Below, piece by piece: positions 31,901-39,327 of a stretch of 64,000 bases of DNA. Source of the stretch: Larkinella knui (GTDB lineage Bacteria; Bacteroidota; Bacteroidia; Cytophagales; Spirosomataceae); assembly GCF_003858645.1 (NCBI RefSeq), contig NZ_RQJP01000001.1, forward strand, positions 806,001 through 870,000. Direction: 5' to 3'. Below the pieces are notes generated by a model, which saw only the letters and a list, made by a program, of their open reading frames with translations, did not search any database and was not told where the DNA came from. Position numbers and translations under genes: made by a program. Within the stretch, counting starts at the first letter, position 1. The number at the start of each line of letters is the position of its first letter.

Positions 31901-32151
31901 CGGTTCAACCCGTTGCGGGTGCCAAACCACATAAAACCGGCGGCATCCTGCAAACCACAGAACACCTCGTGTGAAGCCAGTCCATTTTCTATGGAAAGCA
32001 GCCGTTTGGTAATCGTAAAATCAGCGTGAGCAGAGGGCAATCCGCTTTGTCCCAGCAAGGAAGGCCCGGTAATCACGAAAGCCAGTATCAAGGAACCGCG
32101 AAAGAAAAGGGCCAAGGTAGTTCGCTTTACGTGAAGAAAGAAACCTGTCAT
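28957..32151 (-). CDS. Propeller-type sensor histidine kinase (HisKA_2)
   Basis: 1064 residues from the ATG at 32151 (MTGFFLHVKRTTLALFF), giving a good signal peptide; the frame is open 60 residues further with a basic, unlikely leader. The periplasmic part holds two-component-regulator propeller repeats (AAGFMWFGTRNGLNRYDG, NLGNLWLCTSLGVLQLK, EFGQLWISSDNGLIRFH), then a Y_Y_Y module (YGTFTLRIKGQNGEGAW) and one membrane helix near 800. Inside are HisKA_2 (EIHHRVKNNLQVISG, His868) and an HATPase (ILNELLSNSFKYAF, YADNGPGLP). In Bacteroidota such sensors often bind glycan fragments or surface signals. It pairs with the LytTR gene below and is divergent from the metallo-beta-lactamase. Confidence 0.93.
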   Translation of the reverse strand: MTGFFLHVKRTTLALFFRGSLILAFVITGPSLLGQSGLPSAHADFTITKRLLSIENGLASHEVFCGLQDAAGFMWFGTRNGLNRYDGKECLLFTRQRNKLQDNKVVQLAKDDANHLFIEYGSTGFQLATNGKVDVMNAQSQEVKTLTEAFPNLPFKEQDVYWIANDGSNEVNFLTAFPFRLWKYSSKSGFRLHFEMKGWDRTDPSFDYRVTGPVCTFGNGKALLKITNQAPQYLTTNDTVFAFTQKDVLRSLPIGFTRDNHLLLTYNTKTEVDSFAVGLVTRKGRLESVPDLRKYKLDAIKGRYWYQIVVATNGLSSILYISTDALYVWNETTFLKVLSKSDLKGFENLFIYRLFPDNLGNLWLCTSLGVLQLKIEKNRFEPYFSSRQQSLQPNSQARGIYADQTGQVMANIWTHTFRQQNGKMQAVAESNEEIKYAVARHQSGLYVGGYHLFRYDETRNAITALPGGQGSEIWSMFSVNDSLLLLGRTNGFSRFNSHTRQFDTVSTPNAPEARFVYRFFRGKGGVVWAVAENGLYTLSIDQGRLTMVKLQSPFLSGLSLLDAYQDADGIFWLATSGEGLYRWDPKTHAIRQFTITAGFPSDVLYRIEPDEFGQLWISSDNGLIRFHRKTFSVNTYTTVDGLSHNEFNRTSSFKADDGRLFFGGLDGVNAFDPRDFRADTNSLRVPLQLIAFNQFVGSQNKLVSKTAELLRTSNIILEPDDQFFTLEFQLLDFTKEEGHRYAYKIEGIDQDWNYLTENSIRISGLPYGTFTLRIKGQNGEGAWSQRELTIPLTVLKPFYLQWWFIVGMAMLFLLTVYFYIRFRINQLAADKKKLEQTVNERTAQLKQSLSEQSALLLEKDVLMKEIHHRVKNNLQVISGLLELQSKGLADETAREALREGQNRVRSIALIHQNLYQFENLSTIDLKRFINDLCRQIQSVYQKQKPVTIDITVPDLHLDIDSAVPLGLILNELLSNSFKYAFAGVAAGEIKLAIQSTSGGKYQLRYADNGPGLPSDFDPAKAKTLGLQLVNDLSRQIGGKVQYATQNGAVYTIQFTNRETRKNED

Positions 32152-32667
32152 TTTAACACGTCTTAAAACGCGTCTACAATACGATAGAAGTTGAAAAAGA
32201 ACAAGCCTCAAGCGGCAAGTAAATCGAAACCTGGACTTGAGAGGTAAAAATAATAGAAATTTGTCGAGAAGGAAGGGCATGCTTTTACCCGGGCACCTGT
32301 TCACAATAGGCATTTTGCTGGATTGGGCCAACCCTGGTGGCTATTGGATGTCGTCTTTCTTAGCCTAATACGAGTTGTCAATTTGAGCCAAAATGAACGG
32401 ACCTTGTTCCTGAAAACTGGGCAATGAGCAGCAGAGAGTTTCGCGGAGGAAGCGACGACCATGCAAAAGGCGTTTGCCGGTAAAAATTAGCGGTGATTGG
32501 AACGTAAAACCGGTTTATCTGTCCTGAAGGGAGCTCCGGGAATGGAGACTCTCTTTTTTGTTGGTAAGTTTGTCTTTTGCAGGGCCGATGGAAATCAGCC
32601 AAACCTTCGTCTGGTTTCCCGATCGTAGTACGTTTACCGACCATCATCCAATCATTTTTAAAGCCTT
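32152..32667. promoter_or_regulatory. Divergent region between kinase and metallo-beta-lactamase
   Basis: About 515 bases. An orphan terminator-like hairpin at 32531-32557 points toward the beta-lactamase gene, and TAAGTTTG at 32565-32572 fits TAnnTTTG on the plus strand, about 95 bases before the start. An 89-codon minus-strand frame here has no domain and I do not call it. The region must contain both promoters. Confidence 0.45.
32531..32557 (+). terminator. Orphan terminator-like hairpin upstream of the beta-lactamase
   Basis: GAGCTCC, loop GGGAAT, GGAG-A-CTC with one bulged A, followed by TCTTTTTTG. It lies about 110 bases before the ATG at 32668 with no gene ending in front of it, so it could be an attenuator or end a short RNA. 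Confidence 0.4.
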
Positions 32668-33405
32668 ATGCGGACCGTTATCTTGACCATCGCTTTTCTG
32701 TTTTCGATGAGCCCTGTTTTTGGACAGGCCGAAAACGAAAAACTTAAAATCGCTCACCTCACCGGCGACTTTTACATTTATACAACCTACAACACGTACG
32801 AAGACTCCCGCGTGCCAGCAAACGGGATGTACCTTGTGACGAATCAGGGGGTTGTGATGTTCGATACACCCTGGGACACAACCCAGTTTCAGCCCTTGCT
32901 TGACAGCATCAAAGTCAGGCATAATAAACAAGTAATCATGTGTTTTGCAACGCATTGGCATAGCGACAAAACGGCTGGACTTGACTACTACCGGCAACAG
33001 GGAATAAAAACCTATACGACGGTTCTGACTGATGAGTTAAGCAAAAAAAACAATAAAAAGAGGGCTGAATTTTTAATGACAAAAGATACCGTTTTCCAGG
33101 TCGGGCCCTATTCCTTTGCAACCTATTTTCCCGGGCCAGCCCATACGGAAGACAACATTGTGATCTGGTTTGATAAAGAAAAAATCCTCTTCGGGGGATG
33201 CCTGATAAAAGGCGTTGATGCGAAAGATTTAGGGTTTTTGGGCGATGGAAATACCGCCGAATATGCATCTACGCTGAAAAGAGTTCAGAAAAAATACCCC
33301 AATCCGAAATTCATTATTGTAGCGCACAGTGATTGGAAAGACATTAATTCATTGAAACATTCACTTCGGATGGCCAAAGAACTTAAAAAGAAAAACCACC
33401 GTTAA
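32668..33405 (+). CDS. Subclass B1 metallo-beta-lactamase
   Basis: 245 residues with a signal peptide cut after FSMSPVFG, so it acts in the periplasm. The complete B1 zinc set is visible: His96, His98 and Asp100 in THWHSDKTAG, His159 in GPAHTEDN, Cys178 in FGGCLIK and His220 in VAHSDWKD. The substrate-anchoring Lys181 three residues after the Cys and Asn195 are also present. Length and block order match chromosomal enzymes of Flavobacteriia and Cytophagia such as BlaB and IND, which hydrolyse carbapenems. It is flanked by no mobility gene, so it is probably intrinsic. Activity and spectrum are inferred from family. Confidence 0.93.
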   Translation: MRTVILTIAFLFSMSPVFGQAENEKLKIAHLTGDFYIYTTYNTYEDSRVPANGMYLVTNQGVVMFDTPWDTTQFQPLLDSIKVRHNKQVIMCFATHWHSDKTAGLDYYRQQGIKTYTTVLTDELSKKNNKKRAEFLMTKDTVFQVGPYSFATYFPGPAHTEDNIVIWFDKEKILFGGCLIKGVDAKDLGFLGDGNTAEYASTLKRVQKKYPNPKFIIVAHSDWKDINSLKHSLRMAKELKKKNHR

Positions 33406-33470
33406 CACCGGTTTGGCGACGGTGGGCAGACCGTTGAAATCCAACAAGCCAACAAACTCCTGAAACGACT

Positions 33471-34232
33471 ATGTCAATTACCAGAGAAGCGGAATTAACC
33501 GGAATGCAAAAAGCCAGTGAGGCCGTTGCGTACGCCTTAAAGGCCATGCGAAATTATGCGCAACCCGGTATGACCACCAAACAGCTCGACGACTACGGAG
33601 CCGCCATCCTCGCTGATTTTGGGGCCAAATCGGCTCCGAATTTAACCTACAACTTTCCGGGGTGCACCTGCATCAGCGTGAACAATGCGTTTTGCCATGG
33701 CCTTCCGTCTGACAATACCATCCTTCAGGAAGGCGATTTAGTGAACATCGATGTTTCGGCCGAGCTGAACGGGTTCTGGTCCGACAACGGCGGCTCCTTT
33801 GTGCTGGGTCAGGACATCAACCGGCACCAGAACTTAATCGACGCTTCCCGGCAGATTTTACAGAAAGCCATCTATACCATCAAAGGCGGGGTTCGTATTG
33901 CCGACATCGGCCATCTGATCGAAACGGAAGCCAAAAAACGGGGCTACAAAGTCATCAAAAACCTGACGGGGCACGGAATCGGAAGAAGCCTGCACGAAGA
34001 ACCCCGCGAAATAGCGAATTACCGGGACCGTTCGAATGCGACGCGGTTCAAGAAAAATTCGGTCGTTGCCATTGAAACCTTCATTTCAACGACCTCCACC
34101 TATGCCGAAACCCTGAACGACGGCTGGACCATGGTTGGCAATAAGGGCGGTTTTATGGCGCAACACGAGCATACGATTGTGGTTACGGATGGAAAACCGC
34201 TGGTGCTGACCGAAATGAATGAAATCTGGTAG
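33471..34232 (+). CDS. map: Type I methionine aminopeptidase
   Basis: 253 residues with the pita-bread fold and the five metal ligands: Asp in NIDVSAELNG, Asp in FWSDNGG, His in TGHGIGRSLHEEP, Glu in VVAIETFIS and Glu in AQHEHTIVV. SVNNAFCHGLP is the usual substrate-pocket block. It removes the initiator Met from nascent proteins. It is not next to ribosomal genes and lacks the N-terminal zinc fingers of some forms, so it may be a second paralogue; the essential copy is usually in the rpl/rps cluster. It follows the beta-lactamase by 65 bases on the same strand, possibly by read-through. Confidence 0.93.
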   Translation: MSITREAELTGMQKASEAVAYALKAMRNYAQPGMTTKQLDDYGAAILADFGAKSAPNLTYNFPGCTCISVNNAFCHGLPSDNTILQEGDLVNIDVSAELNGFWSDNGGSFVLGQDINRHQNLIDASRQILQKAIYTIKGGVRIADIGHLIETEAKKRGYKVIKNLTGHGIGRSLHEEPREIANYRDRSNATRFKKNSVVAIETFISTTSTYAETLNDGWTMVGNKGGFMAQHEHTIVVTDGKPLVLTEMNEIW

Positions 34233-34304
34233 GAAAGCCCAAACCGGACGGCGGTAATTCAGGCCGAAACCTAACGCACATTAGGTAAGATTGGAGCCCA
34301 TTTT

Positions 34305-34358
34305 GAACGGATAGTAATCAGTAAAATCAGTTCGATCCGCTAAATCAGCGTTCCTATC
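34305..34358. repeat. Family A repeat, degenerate copy
   Basis: Right half (ATCAGCGTTCCTATC and the AT-rich inner part) matches family A, but the left outer arm GATAGGAACGC is lost. It lies after the map gene stop, between map and the NTF2-like gene. It looks like a decayed copy. Confidence 0.6.
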
Positions 34359-34386
34359 TCCTTTTAAATCAACAAATATCCACAGG

Positions 34387-34728
34387 ATGACAAATAAAGC
34401 AATTTTAGAAAAGGCCAACGCGGCCATTACCCAGGGCGACCACGAAGGGTTTCTGGCTCATTGCACGGAGGAGACGAAATGGATCTTTGTCGGCGACACG
34501 ACCCTGCAAGGGAAGCAAGCCGTTCGGCAATGGATGACAACGGCCTATGCGGAGCCTCCAAAATTCAGGGTCGAGCACTTCATTGCCGAGGGTGATTTTG
34601 TTACGGCCATCGGAACTATCAGTCTGAAGGATGACGACGGAAAAACCGCTCTCTATGAATACTGCGACGTCTGGCGATTCCGTGACGGTAAAATGGACGA
34701 ATTGAAAGCGTTTGTCATTAAACCGTAG
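34387..34728 (+). CDS. NTF2-like (SnoaL-type) protein
   Basis: 113 residues with the cone-shaped NTF2 fold pattern: FLAHCTEETKWIFVGDTT, GKQAVRQWMTTAY and YEYCDVWRFRDGKMDELKAF. SnoaL-like proteins are small isomerases, cyclases or binding proteins. No specific active-site signature is visible. It is flanked by two inverted repeats and stands alone. Confidence 0.8.
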   Translation: MTNKAILEKANAAITQGDHEGFLAHCTEETKWIFVGDTTLQGKQAVRQWMTTAYAEPPKFRVEHFIAEGDFVTAIGTISLKDDDGKTALYEYCDVWRFRDGKMDELKAFVIKP

Positions 34729-34746
34729 AAAGTAGAATACTCTAAA

Positions 34747-34833
34747 TTATTTCGCGGAGTTGAGCGGAGAAAAGATGAGTTTTTAATCCCCTCCGCTTAA
34801 CTCTTCTGTTCTCCTTTTAACTCCGCGAAATAA
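34747..34833. repeat. Imperfect long inverted repeat after the NTF2-like gene
   Basis: Outer arms of 15 bases (34747-34761 TTATTTCGCGGAGTT and 34819-34833) are perfect. The interior also pairs (GCGGAGAAAAG with a CTTCTGTTCTCC-like stretch). It starts 19 bases after the stop at 34728 and fits the local habit of large 3' hairpins. Its sequence differs from family A. Confidence 0.7.
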
Positions 34834-34866
34834 CGCTACAACTGCACAGAATAGACGATATAGAAA

Positions 34867-35241
34867 TTGGAAAAATCAAGATCTATTGCCGGTTTAGTGG
34901 GTCCAACCTTGCTGGTTATGGTGGTATCCGAACTGAAACTTTGGAACCCAACGCTTTATGATGAGCAGATTGTGCCGCTGGTTTATTTATCCGGTGTTCT
35001 CCTGTTTGTGGCAGGCTTGTCAATTGTCCGTAATCATCCGGTTTGGGTACTGGGATGGCAAACCACCGTAACGATCACCGGGTGGTTGGGTATGCTGTTG
35101 GGCCTGATCCGGATGTTTTATCCGCAATCTTACAAAAACAACTTTGACAACGGTACCTCGACTCTGGTCTTTGAAGTACTGTTGATTCTTTTAGGGGTGT
35201 TTCTGACGTATAAAGCGTATTGGCCAACCCAAAAACGCTAG
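34867..35241 (+). CDS. Four-helix membrane protein of unknown function
   Basis: 124 residues read from a TTG at 34867 (MEKSRSIAGLVGPTLLVMVV); the later ATG at 34918 would remove most of the first helix, so TTG is preferred. Helices are GLVGPTLLVMVVSELK, LVYLSGVLLFVAGLSIV, TVTITGWLGMLLGLIRMF and FEVLLILLGVFLTYKAY. This is a recognisable pattern of a small hypothetical membrane family in Bacteroidota. No function is known to me. Confidence 0.75.
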   Translation: MEKSRSIAGLVGPTLLVMVVSELKLWNPTLYDEQIVPLVYLSGVLLFVAGLSIVRNHPVWVLGWQTTVTITGWLGMLLGLIRMFYPQSYKNNFDNGTSTLVFEVLLILLGVFLTYKAYWPTQKR

Positions 35242-35305
35242 AACAAAAAATAACCGGAGACCTGCTGGCAGAACTTTCGTGGCGAAGGCCAAATTGATTG
35301 CAGTT

Positions 35306-35369
35306 GAATGATGAATATAAAAGTGCAGAGTCAAACGTACCGCACTTTTACATTCATTATTCATCATTC
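35306..35369. repeat. Family B inverted repeat between convergent genes
   Basis: GAATGATGAATATAAAAGTGC (35306-35326, 21 bases) pairs with 35342-35369 except for an extra seven-base TATTCAT unit and one mismatch. It lies between the stops at 35241 and 35372, so it can serve both genes. The GAATGATGAA core recurs in the perfect repeat at 43612-43719. Confidence 0.7.
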
Positions 35370-35371
35370 TT

Positions 35372-36109
35372 TTACCACGGACTCACCCCCGAAACCGGAT
35401 CATTATCCGTGCTAAAAAATCCGCCGGTTGGTCCGTTTTCGTCCAGTATCGCATATTTAACCACCAGACTGGCAGCATCTTCAACGGTTCCCGGCCCGCT
35501 GTGGTGGTTAAAATCCGTGGCCGTGTAGCCCGGATCGACGGCGTTGACTTTGAACGGCGTGTCACGCAGTTCATACGCCAGCACGACGGTATAGGCATTC
35601 AGGGCGGTTTTGGAAGGGCCGTAAGCGGCTCCTTTAACGCCGTAGTATTTCCACGTAGGATCACTGTGTAAGGTCAATGAACCCAGACCCGAAGTGACGT
35701 TGACGATGCGGGGAGCTTCTGATTTTTCGAGCAAATCCAGGAAAGCCTGGGTAACCTGAATGACACCGAAAAAATTGGTGTCGAAAACCTGCCGGATCAT
35801 GGCCAGGTCCGCCGAGGTAGCCGGTTGGGGGAAGGCCCCGCTGATGCCCGCGTTGTTGATCAGAACATCCAGAACATCGGTTTTCCGGCCGAGTTCCTGC
35901 CGGGCAGCTTTCACCGATTCCGGATCACTGACATCGATTTTGAGGAGTTCGACCTGATCGAGTCCTTCCGCCACTAAACTTTCAACGGCCTTTTGGCCCT
36001 TTTCAACATCCCGGCTTCCCAGGTACACGTAATAGCCGTCGCGGAGAAGTTGACGGGCGGTTTCCAGTCCGATGCTTTTGTTGGCACCGGTAATGAGTAC
36101 TTTTTTCAT
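35372..36109 (-). CDS. Short-chain dehydrogenase/reductase
   Basis: 245 residues, a classical SDR with LITGANKSIGLETARQLL as cofactor motif and active site Tyr and Lys in YGPSKTALNAYTV, with NVTSGLGSL carrying the Ser. The Arg after strand 2 (GSRD) favours NADPH, as in carbonyl reductase-like SDRs that detoxify reactive aldehydes or ketones. It is 86 bases downstream of an AraC gene on the same strand and forms a module with it. The substrate is unknown. Confidence 0.92.
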   Translation of the reverse strand: MKKVLITGANKSIGLETARQLLRDGYYVYLGSRDVEKGQKAVESLVAEGLDQVELLKIDVSDPESVKAARQELGRKTDVLDVLINNAGISGAFPQPATSADLAMIRQVFDTNFFGVIQVTQAFLDLLEKSEAPRIVNVTSGLGSLTLHSDPTWKYYGVKGAAYGPSKTALNAYTVVLAYELRDTPFKVNAVDPGYTATDFNHHSGPGTVEDAASLVVKYAILDENGPTGGFFSTDNDPVSGVSPW

Positions 36110-36195
36110 AGAGTCTGATGCGGTAAACCGTGTTTGATTTGTACATCACAAACGTACGGCGGCCGAATCGATGAATCCCTGTACGGTTTTCGGTT

Positions 36196-37089
36196 TCAAT
36201 GGTACATTTCACGGATGGTGGTTCGGTAGCCCACCGGCGTCTGGTCCGTCAGGCGCTTAAAGAACCGGTTGAAGTAGGACGCATCCTCAAACCCGAGTTG
36301 CGCGGTAATTTCTTTCACCGACTGATCGCTGTGGAAAAGCAGTCGTTTGGCTTCCAGCACCAGCCGTTCGTGGATGTGTTCGATGGCGGTTTTTCCGCTT
36401 TGTACTTTAATCGTTTCGCTCAGATGACCGGCCGAAAGATGCATCAAATCGGCGTAATCAGCCACCTGATGCAGTTCTGTGAAACGGGCTTCCACCAGAT
36501 TCTGAAACCGTTTCACCAGCTGCCGGTCGATAATGCGGTCCTCCGTCGTAAACTGTTCGGTATACAACCGGCTTAAATAGATGAGCAAAACCCGCAAATA
36601 GGACGACACCATCTCATTGCCCCAGTCGCTTGGCTGGTGGTATTCGCGGGTAATTTTGTCCAGGGTTTCTTCTATAAATTCGACATCCCGCGCGCTCAGG
36701 ATCAGCTCATGACCGTTTTGCGGATTCTGAATCAGGGGTAGTTTTTTGAGCAATTGGTTATCGTCGAGTGCCAGGAATTCCTCCGTAAAGGCAATGAGCG
36801 TACCGTGCAGGGGGGCAAGTTCTTCCTTCAAAAGAATCTGGTGGGGAACGGTAAAATAAAACGTTTGCGGTTTTATCGTATACGGCGTCATGTCGATCCA
36901 GTGGCGGGTCCGGCCGGTTTTGATATACACCAGGAAATAATAGTCCTTTCGATGGGGCGTTAAAATATCGTCCTTATGCTCGAGCATCTGCCCGGTCCCC
37001 TCCACAATCTGAAGCATCGGGTTGGCCAAACGGCCCATTTGCTCCAGCGGATACCGGGGAATTTCAAATTCGGGTTTGATGGAATACAT
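36196..37089 (-). CDS. AraC-family regulator (module 2 of tandem AraC-SDR)
   Basis: 297 residues. An N-terminal cupin-like sensing region (YYFLVYIKTGRTRHWIDMTP, then TFYFTVPHQILL) is followed by two HTH motifs: LSAGHLSETIKVQSG and VKEITAQLGFEDASYFNRFF. The last helix matches the KRLLFHSDQSVKEI wording also found in the AraC gene at 2573, suggesting a common paralogue group. It lies directly upstream of the SDR at 35372 and likely controls it. Confidence 0.92.
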   Translation of the reverse strand: MYSIKPEFEIPRYPLEQMGRLANPMLQIVEGTGQMLEHKDDILTPHRKDYYFLVYIKTGRTRHWIDMTPYTIKPQTFYFTVPHQILLKEELAPLHGTLIAFTEEFLALDDNQLLKKLPLIQNPQNGHELILSARDVEFIEETLDKITREYHQPSDWGNEMVSSYLRVLLIYLSRLYTEQFTTEDRIIDRQLVKRFQNLVEARFTELHQVADYADLMHLSAGHLSETIKVQSGKTAIEHIHERLVLEAKRLLFHSDQSVKEITAQLGFEDASYFNRFFKRLTDQTPVGYRTTIREMYH

Positions 37090-37170
37090 GGAAATATTGC
37101 TCGATAGAAAGGGTGTATTAGATAGGAATCTTAACGGGGAAATAATAAAGATGAAGCTGGTTTAAATTTT

Positions 37171-37262
37171 GGATAGGAACGCGGATGAACCGGATTGAAC
37201 GGATCAAAACGGATTATAATCAGCGAAAATCTGTCTAATCTGTTTTATCCGCGTTCCTATCC
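37171..37262. repeat. Family A long inverted repeat (copy 2)
   Basis: Outer arms GGATAGGAACGCGGAT and its complement are perfect over 16 bases; the inner pairing is imperfect. It lies about 85 bases beyond the SDR stop at 37347 and about 80 bases before the AraC start at 37089. It matches copy 1 in outer and inner sequence blocks. Confidence 0.8.
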
Positions 37263-37346
37263 TTAAACAGCAACACTCATTAACATTTAAAATCCCTTTC
37301 TATCAACCCCGTTTCTTTAGCGGATGTTCCAGGTCTACCCATCTGC

Positions 37347-38111
37347 TCACAGATTCTGACCACCCGAAACTTCAATGCGCTGGGCGTTGATCCAGCGGGC
37401 CTCTTCGGTACAGAGAAAGGCCACGACCCCGCCGATATCATCCGGTAAGCCGGCGCGGCCCAATGCCGTTACACTGGCAATGTGCTGATTCACCTGCTGA
37501 TTGTCGCGGGTCGTACCACCACCAAAATCGGTTTCGATGGCACCCGGTGCCAGGGTGTTGACCGCAATGCCGCGCGCGCCCAACTCTTTTGCCAGATACC
37601 GGGTCAACACTTCGATGGCCCCTTTCATGGAAGCATACGCAGAATAGCCGGGCAAGCTGAACCGGGCCAGGCCCGTAGACAGGTTGATAATCCGCCCGCC
37701 GTCGTTGATCAGGGGCAGGGCTTTCTGGGTGAGGAAATAAACGCCTTTGAAATGAATGTTCATCAATTGATCGAACGCTTCTTCCGTGGTTTCGGCAAAC
37801 GAGCCGTAGAGGCCAATGCCCGCGTTGTTGATTAGAAAGTCGAAGCGGTCGGTTGCAAACGTATCGTGCAATACGGTCGTTAATTCGGCAAAAAAGCCGT
37901 CGAAACTTTTCACCTCACCGGTATTGAGCTGCAGAGCCGCGGCTTTCTGACCGGTTTTTTCGATCTCGGCCACGACGGCCAGAGCCTCTTCTTTATTGCT
38001 GTTATACGTCAGGACTACGTCGATTCCTTTTTGGGCCAGACGCAGGGCCATATTTTTACCCAATCCGCGGCTACCGCCGGTTACGAATGCGATTTTACTT
38101 TGAGATTCCAT
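37347..38111 (-). CDS. Short-chain dehydrogenase/reductase
   Basis: 254 residues from the ATG at 38111 (MESQSKIAFVTGGSRGLG). Cofactor motif TGGSRGLG, active-site Tyr and Lys in YSAYASMKGAIEVL, and the C-terminal GGVVAFLCTEEARWINAQRI typical of FabG-like enzymes. A stretch YNSNKEEA after strand 2 suggests NADPH use. It sits 100 bases downstream of an AraC gene and repeats the AraC-SDR arrangement next door. Probably an aldehyde/ketone reductase; substrate unknown. Confidence 0.92.
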   Translation of the reverse strand: MESQSKIAFVTGGSRGLGKNMALRLAQKGIDVVLTYNSNKEEALAVVAEIEKTGQKAAALQLNTGEVKSFDGFFAELTTVLHDTFATDRFDFLINNAGIGLYGSFAETTEEAFDQLMNIHFKGVYFLTQKALPLINDGGRIINLSTGLARFSLPGYSAYASMKGAIEVLTRYLAKELGARGIAVNTLAPGAIETDFGGGTTRDNQQVNQHIASVTALGRAGLPDDIGGVVAFLCTEEARWINAQRIEVSGGQNL

Positions 38112-38211
38112 CGTTGTATTTCGGTTAATTTGATGGCACAAAGGTAGATCGCAGGGCGGGATCGCTGTTTGCGAACATCAATCCAATGTTTGCAAAATTC
38201 AAATCAGGCGT

Positions 38212-39117
38212 TCACGAACGGAAGGCGATGGGGGTGAAGGAAGTCTGTTTTTTGAAAAAATTTGAGAAGTGCGCCACCTGCTCGAAACCCAGCGAATACG
38301 CAATTTCAGAAATGTTCCAGTCGGTTTGTTTCAGAAGGATCTTGGCTTCCTGAACAATGCGGCTGCTGATGATGTCGGTGGTGGTTTTGCCGGTGCTTTC
38401 TTTCAGTACTTTATTCAGGTGATTGACGTGAACCGCCAGCCGCTCGGCATAATCCCGGGCCGTTCGCAGGCTGAGTTTCTGATGCGGAGACTCGATCGGA
38501 AACTGCCGTTCCAGCAGTTCGATAAACAGGGAAGATACCCGGGCCGTGGCCGTATGGGATGGATACAGGGCGGTTTCGGGCTGCAATTTTTGTCCGTAAT
38601 GAATCAACTCCAGGACATAATTCCGCAGCAAATCGTATTTAAAGGCATAATTGGATGCCAGCTCCTTATACATTTTCCGGAAAATATAGGCGATGTCTTC
38701 GGAAGCTTCGTCGGTTAGCTGGAAGATGGGGTACCCGCCCGGCTGAAAGATCGGAAGATCGTCCAGTATCACCCCGCTTTTGGTCTGAACCAGAAAATCG
38801 GCCGTAAAAATGCAGAAGTGGCCGAACTGGTTTTCGTCCTGCGGCACCCAGTGATACGGTATTTTCGGGGTGGCAAACAGCAGGGCATTCTTTTCAATAT
38901 CAATCACTTTGTCCGCATATTCGGCCTTATTCCGGCCGCTGATGTGGCTGATTTTGTAATACGCCCGCCGGTTGTAGGGCATCACCTGCTTCGCTCTGAA
39001 CTGAGCGGCAATCTCGTCAATCTTGAAAACGTTGAAATGGCCGATCTCTTTGCTGATGCCTTCCGGGATCAGAGACGCCGTTTCCCTGTAAAAATTTTCC
39101 AGTGTGGTAATTTCCAT
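38212..39117 (-). CDS. AraC-family regulator (module 1 of tandem AraC-SDR)
   Basis: 301 residues with an N-terminal sensing domain (NRRAYYKISHISGRNKAEYA, LLFATPKIPYHWVPQDENQF) and two HTH motifs: VHVNHLNKVLKESTG and ISEIAYSLGFEQVAHFSNFF. It belongs to a common Bacteroidota AraC subgroup distinct from the module 2 regulator. Divergent from the serine hydrolase at 39328 and directly upstream of the SDR at 37347, its likely target. Confidence 0.92.
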   Translation of the reverse strand: MEITTLENFYRETASLIPEGISKEIGHFNVFKIDEIAAQFRAKQVMPYNRRAYYKISHISGRNKAEYADKVIDIEKNALLFATPKIPYHWVPQDENQFGHFCIFTADFLVQTKSGVILDDLPIFQPGGYPIFQLTDEASEDIAYIFRKMYKELASNYAFKYDLLRNYVLELIHYGQKLQPETALYPSHTATARVSSLFIELLERQFPIESPHQKLSLRTARDYAERLAVHVNHLNKVLKESTGKTTTDIISSRIVQEAKILLKQTDWNISEIAYSLGFEQVAHFSNFFKKQTSFTPIAFRS

Positions 39118-39327
39118 ACGCGAGCCGGTTTGCGAAATTCAAATGTACGTAATTTTGACTGGAATCGGTATGGTCAAAAAAATCGACGTCTTCACCCAGC
39201 GGTTCTTTCCGGAATGAGCGTTACCGTCCGCTCACCAATCCTGTCAAATTCAAGCAGAAAGGAGTAGATTTGGCAATCGCTTACGCAGAAAACTTCCTCT
39301 CAATCAAAAACCTCATCCAGCAAACGT

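Noticed and set aside
32152-32331. 60-residue leader of the sensor kinase from 32331
   Set aside because: It is basic and has no signal; the ATG at 32151 gives a clean signal peptide.
32378-32647. 89-codon minus-strand frame in the divergent region
   Set aside because: No domain, poor composition and overlap with expected promoter elements.
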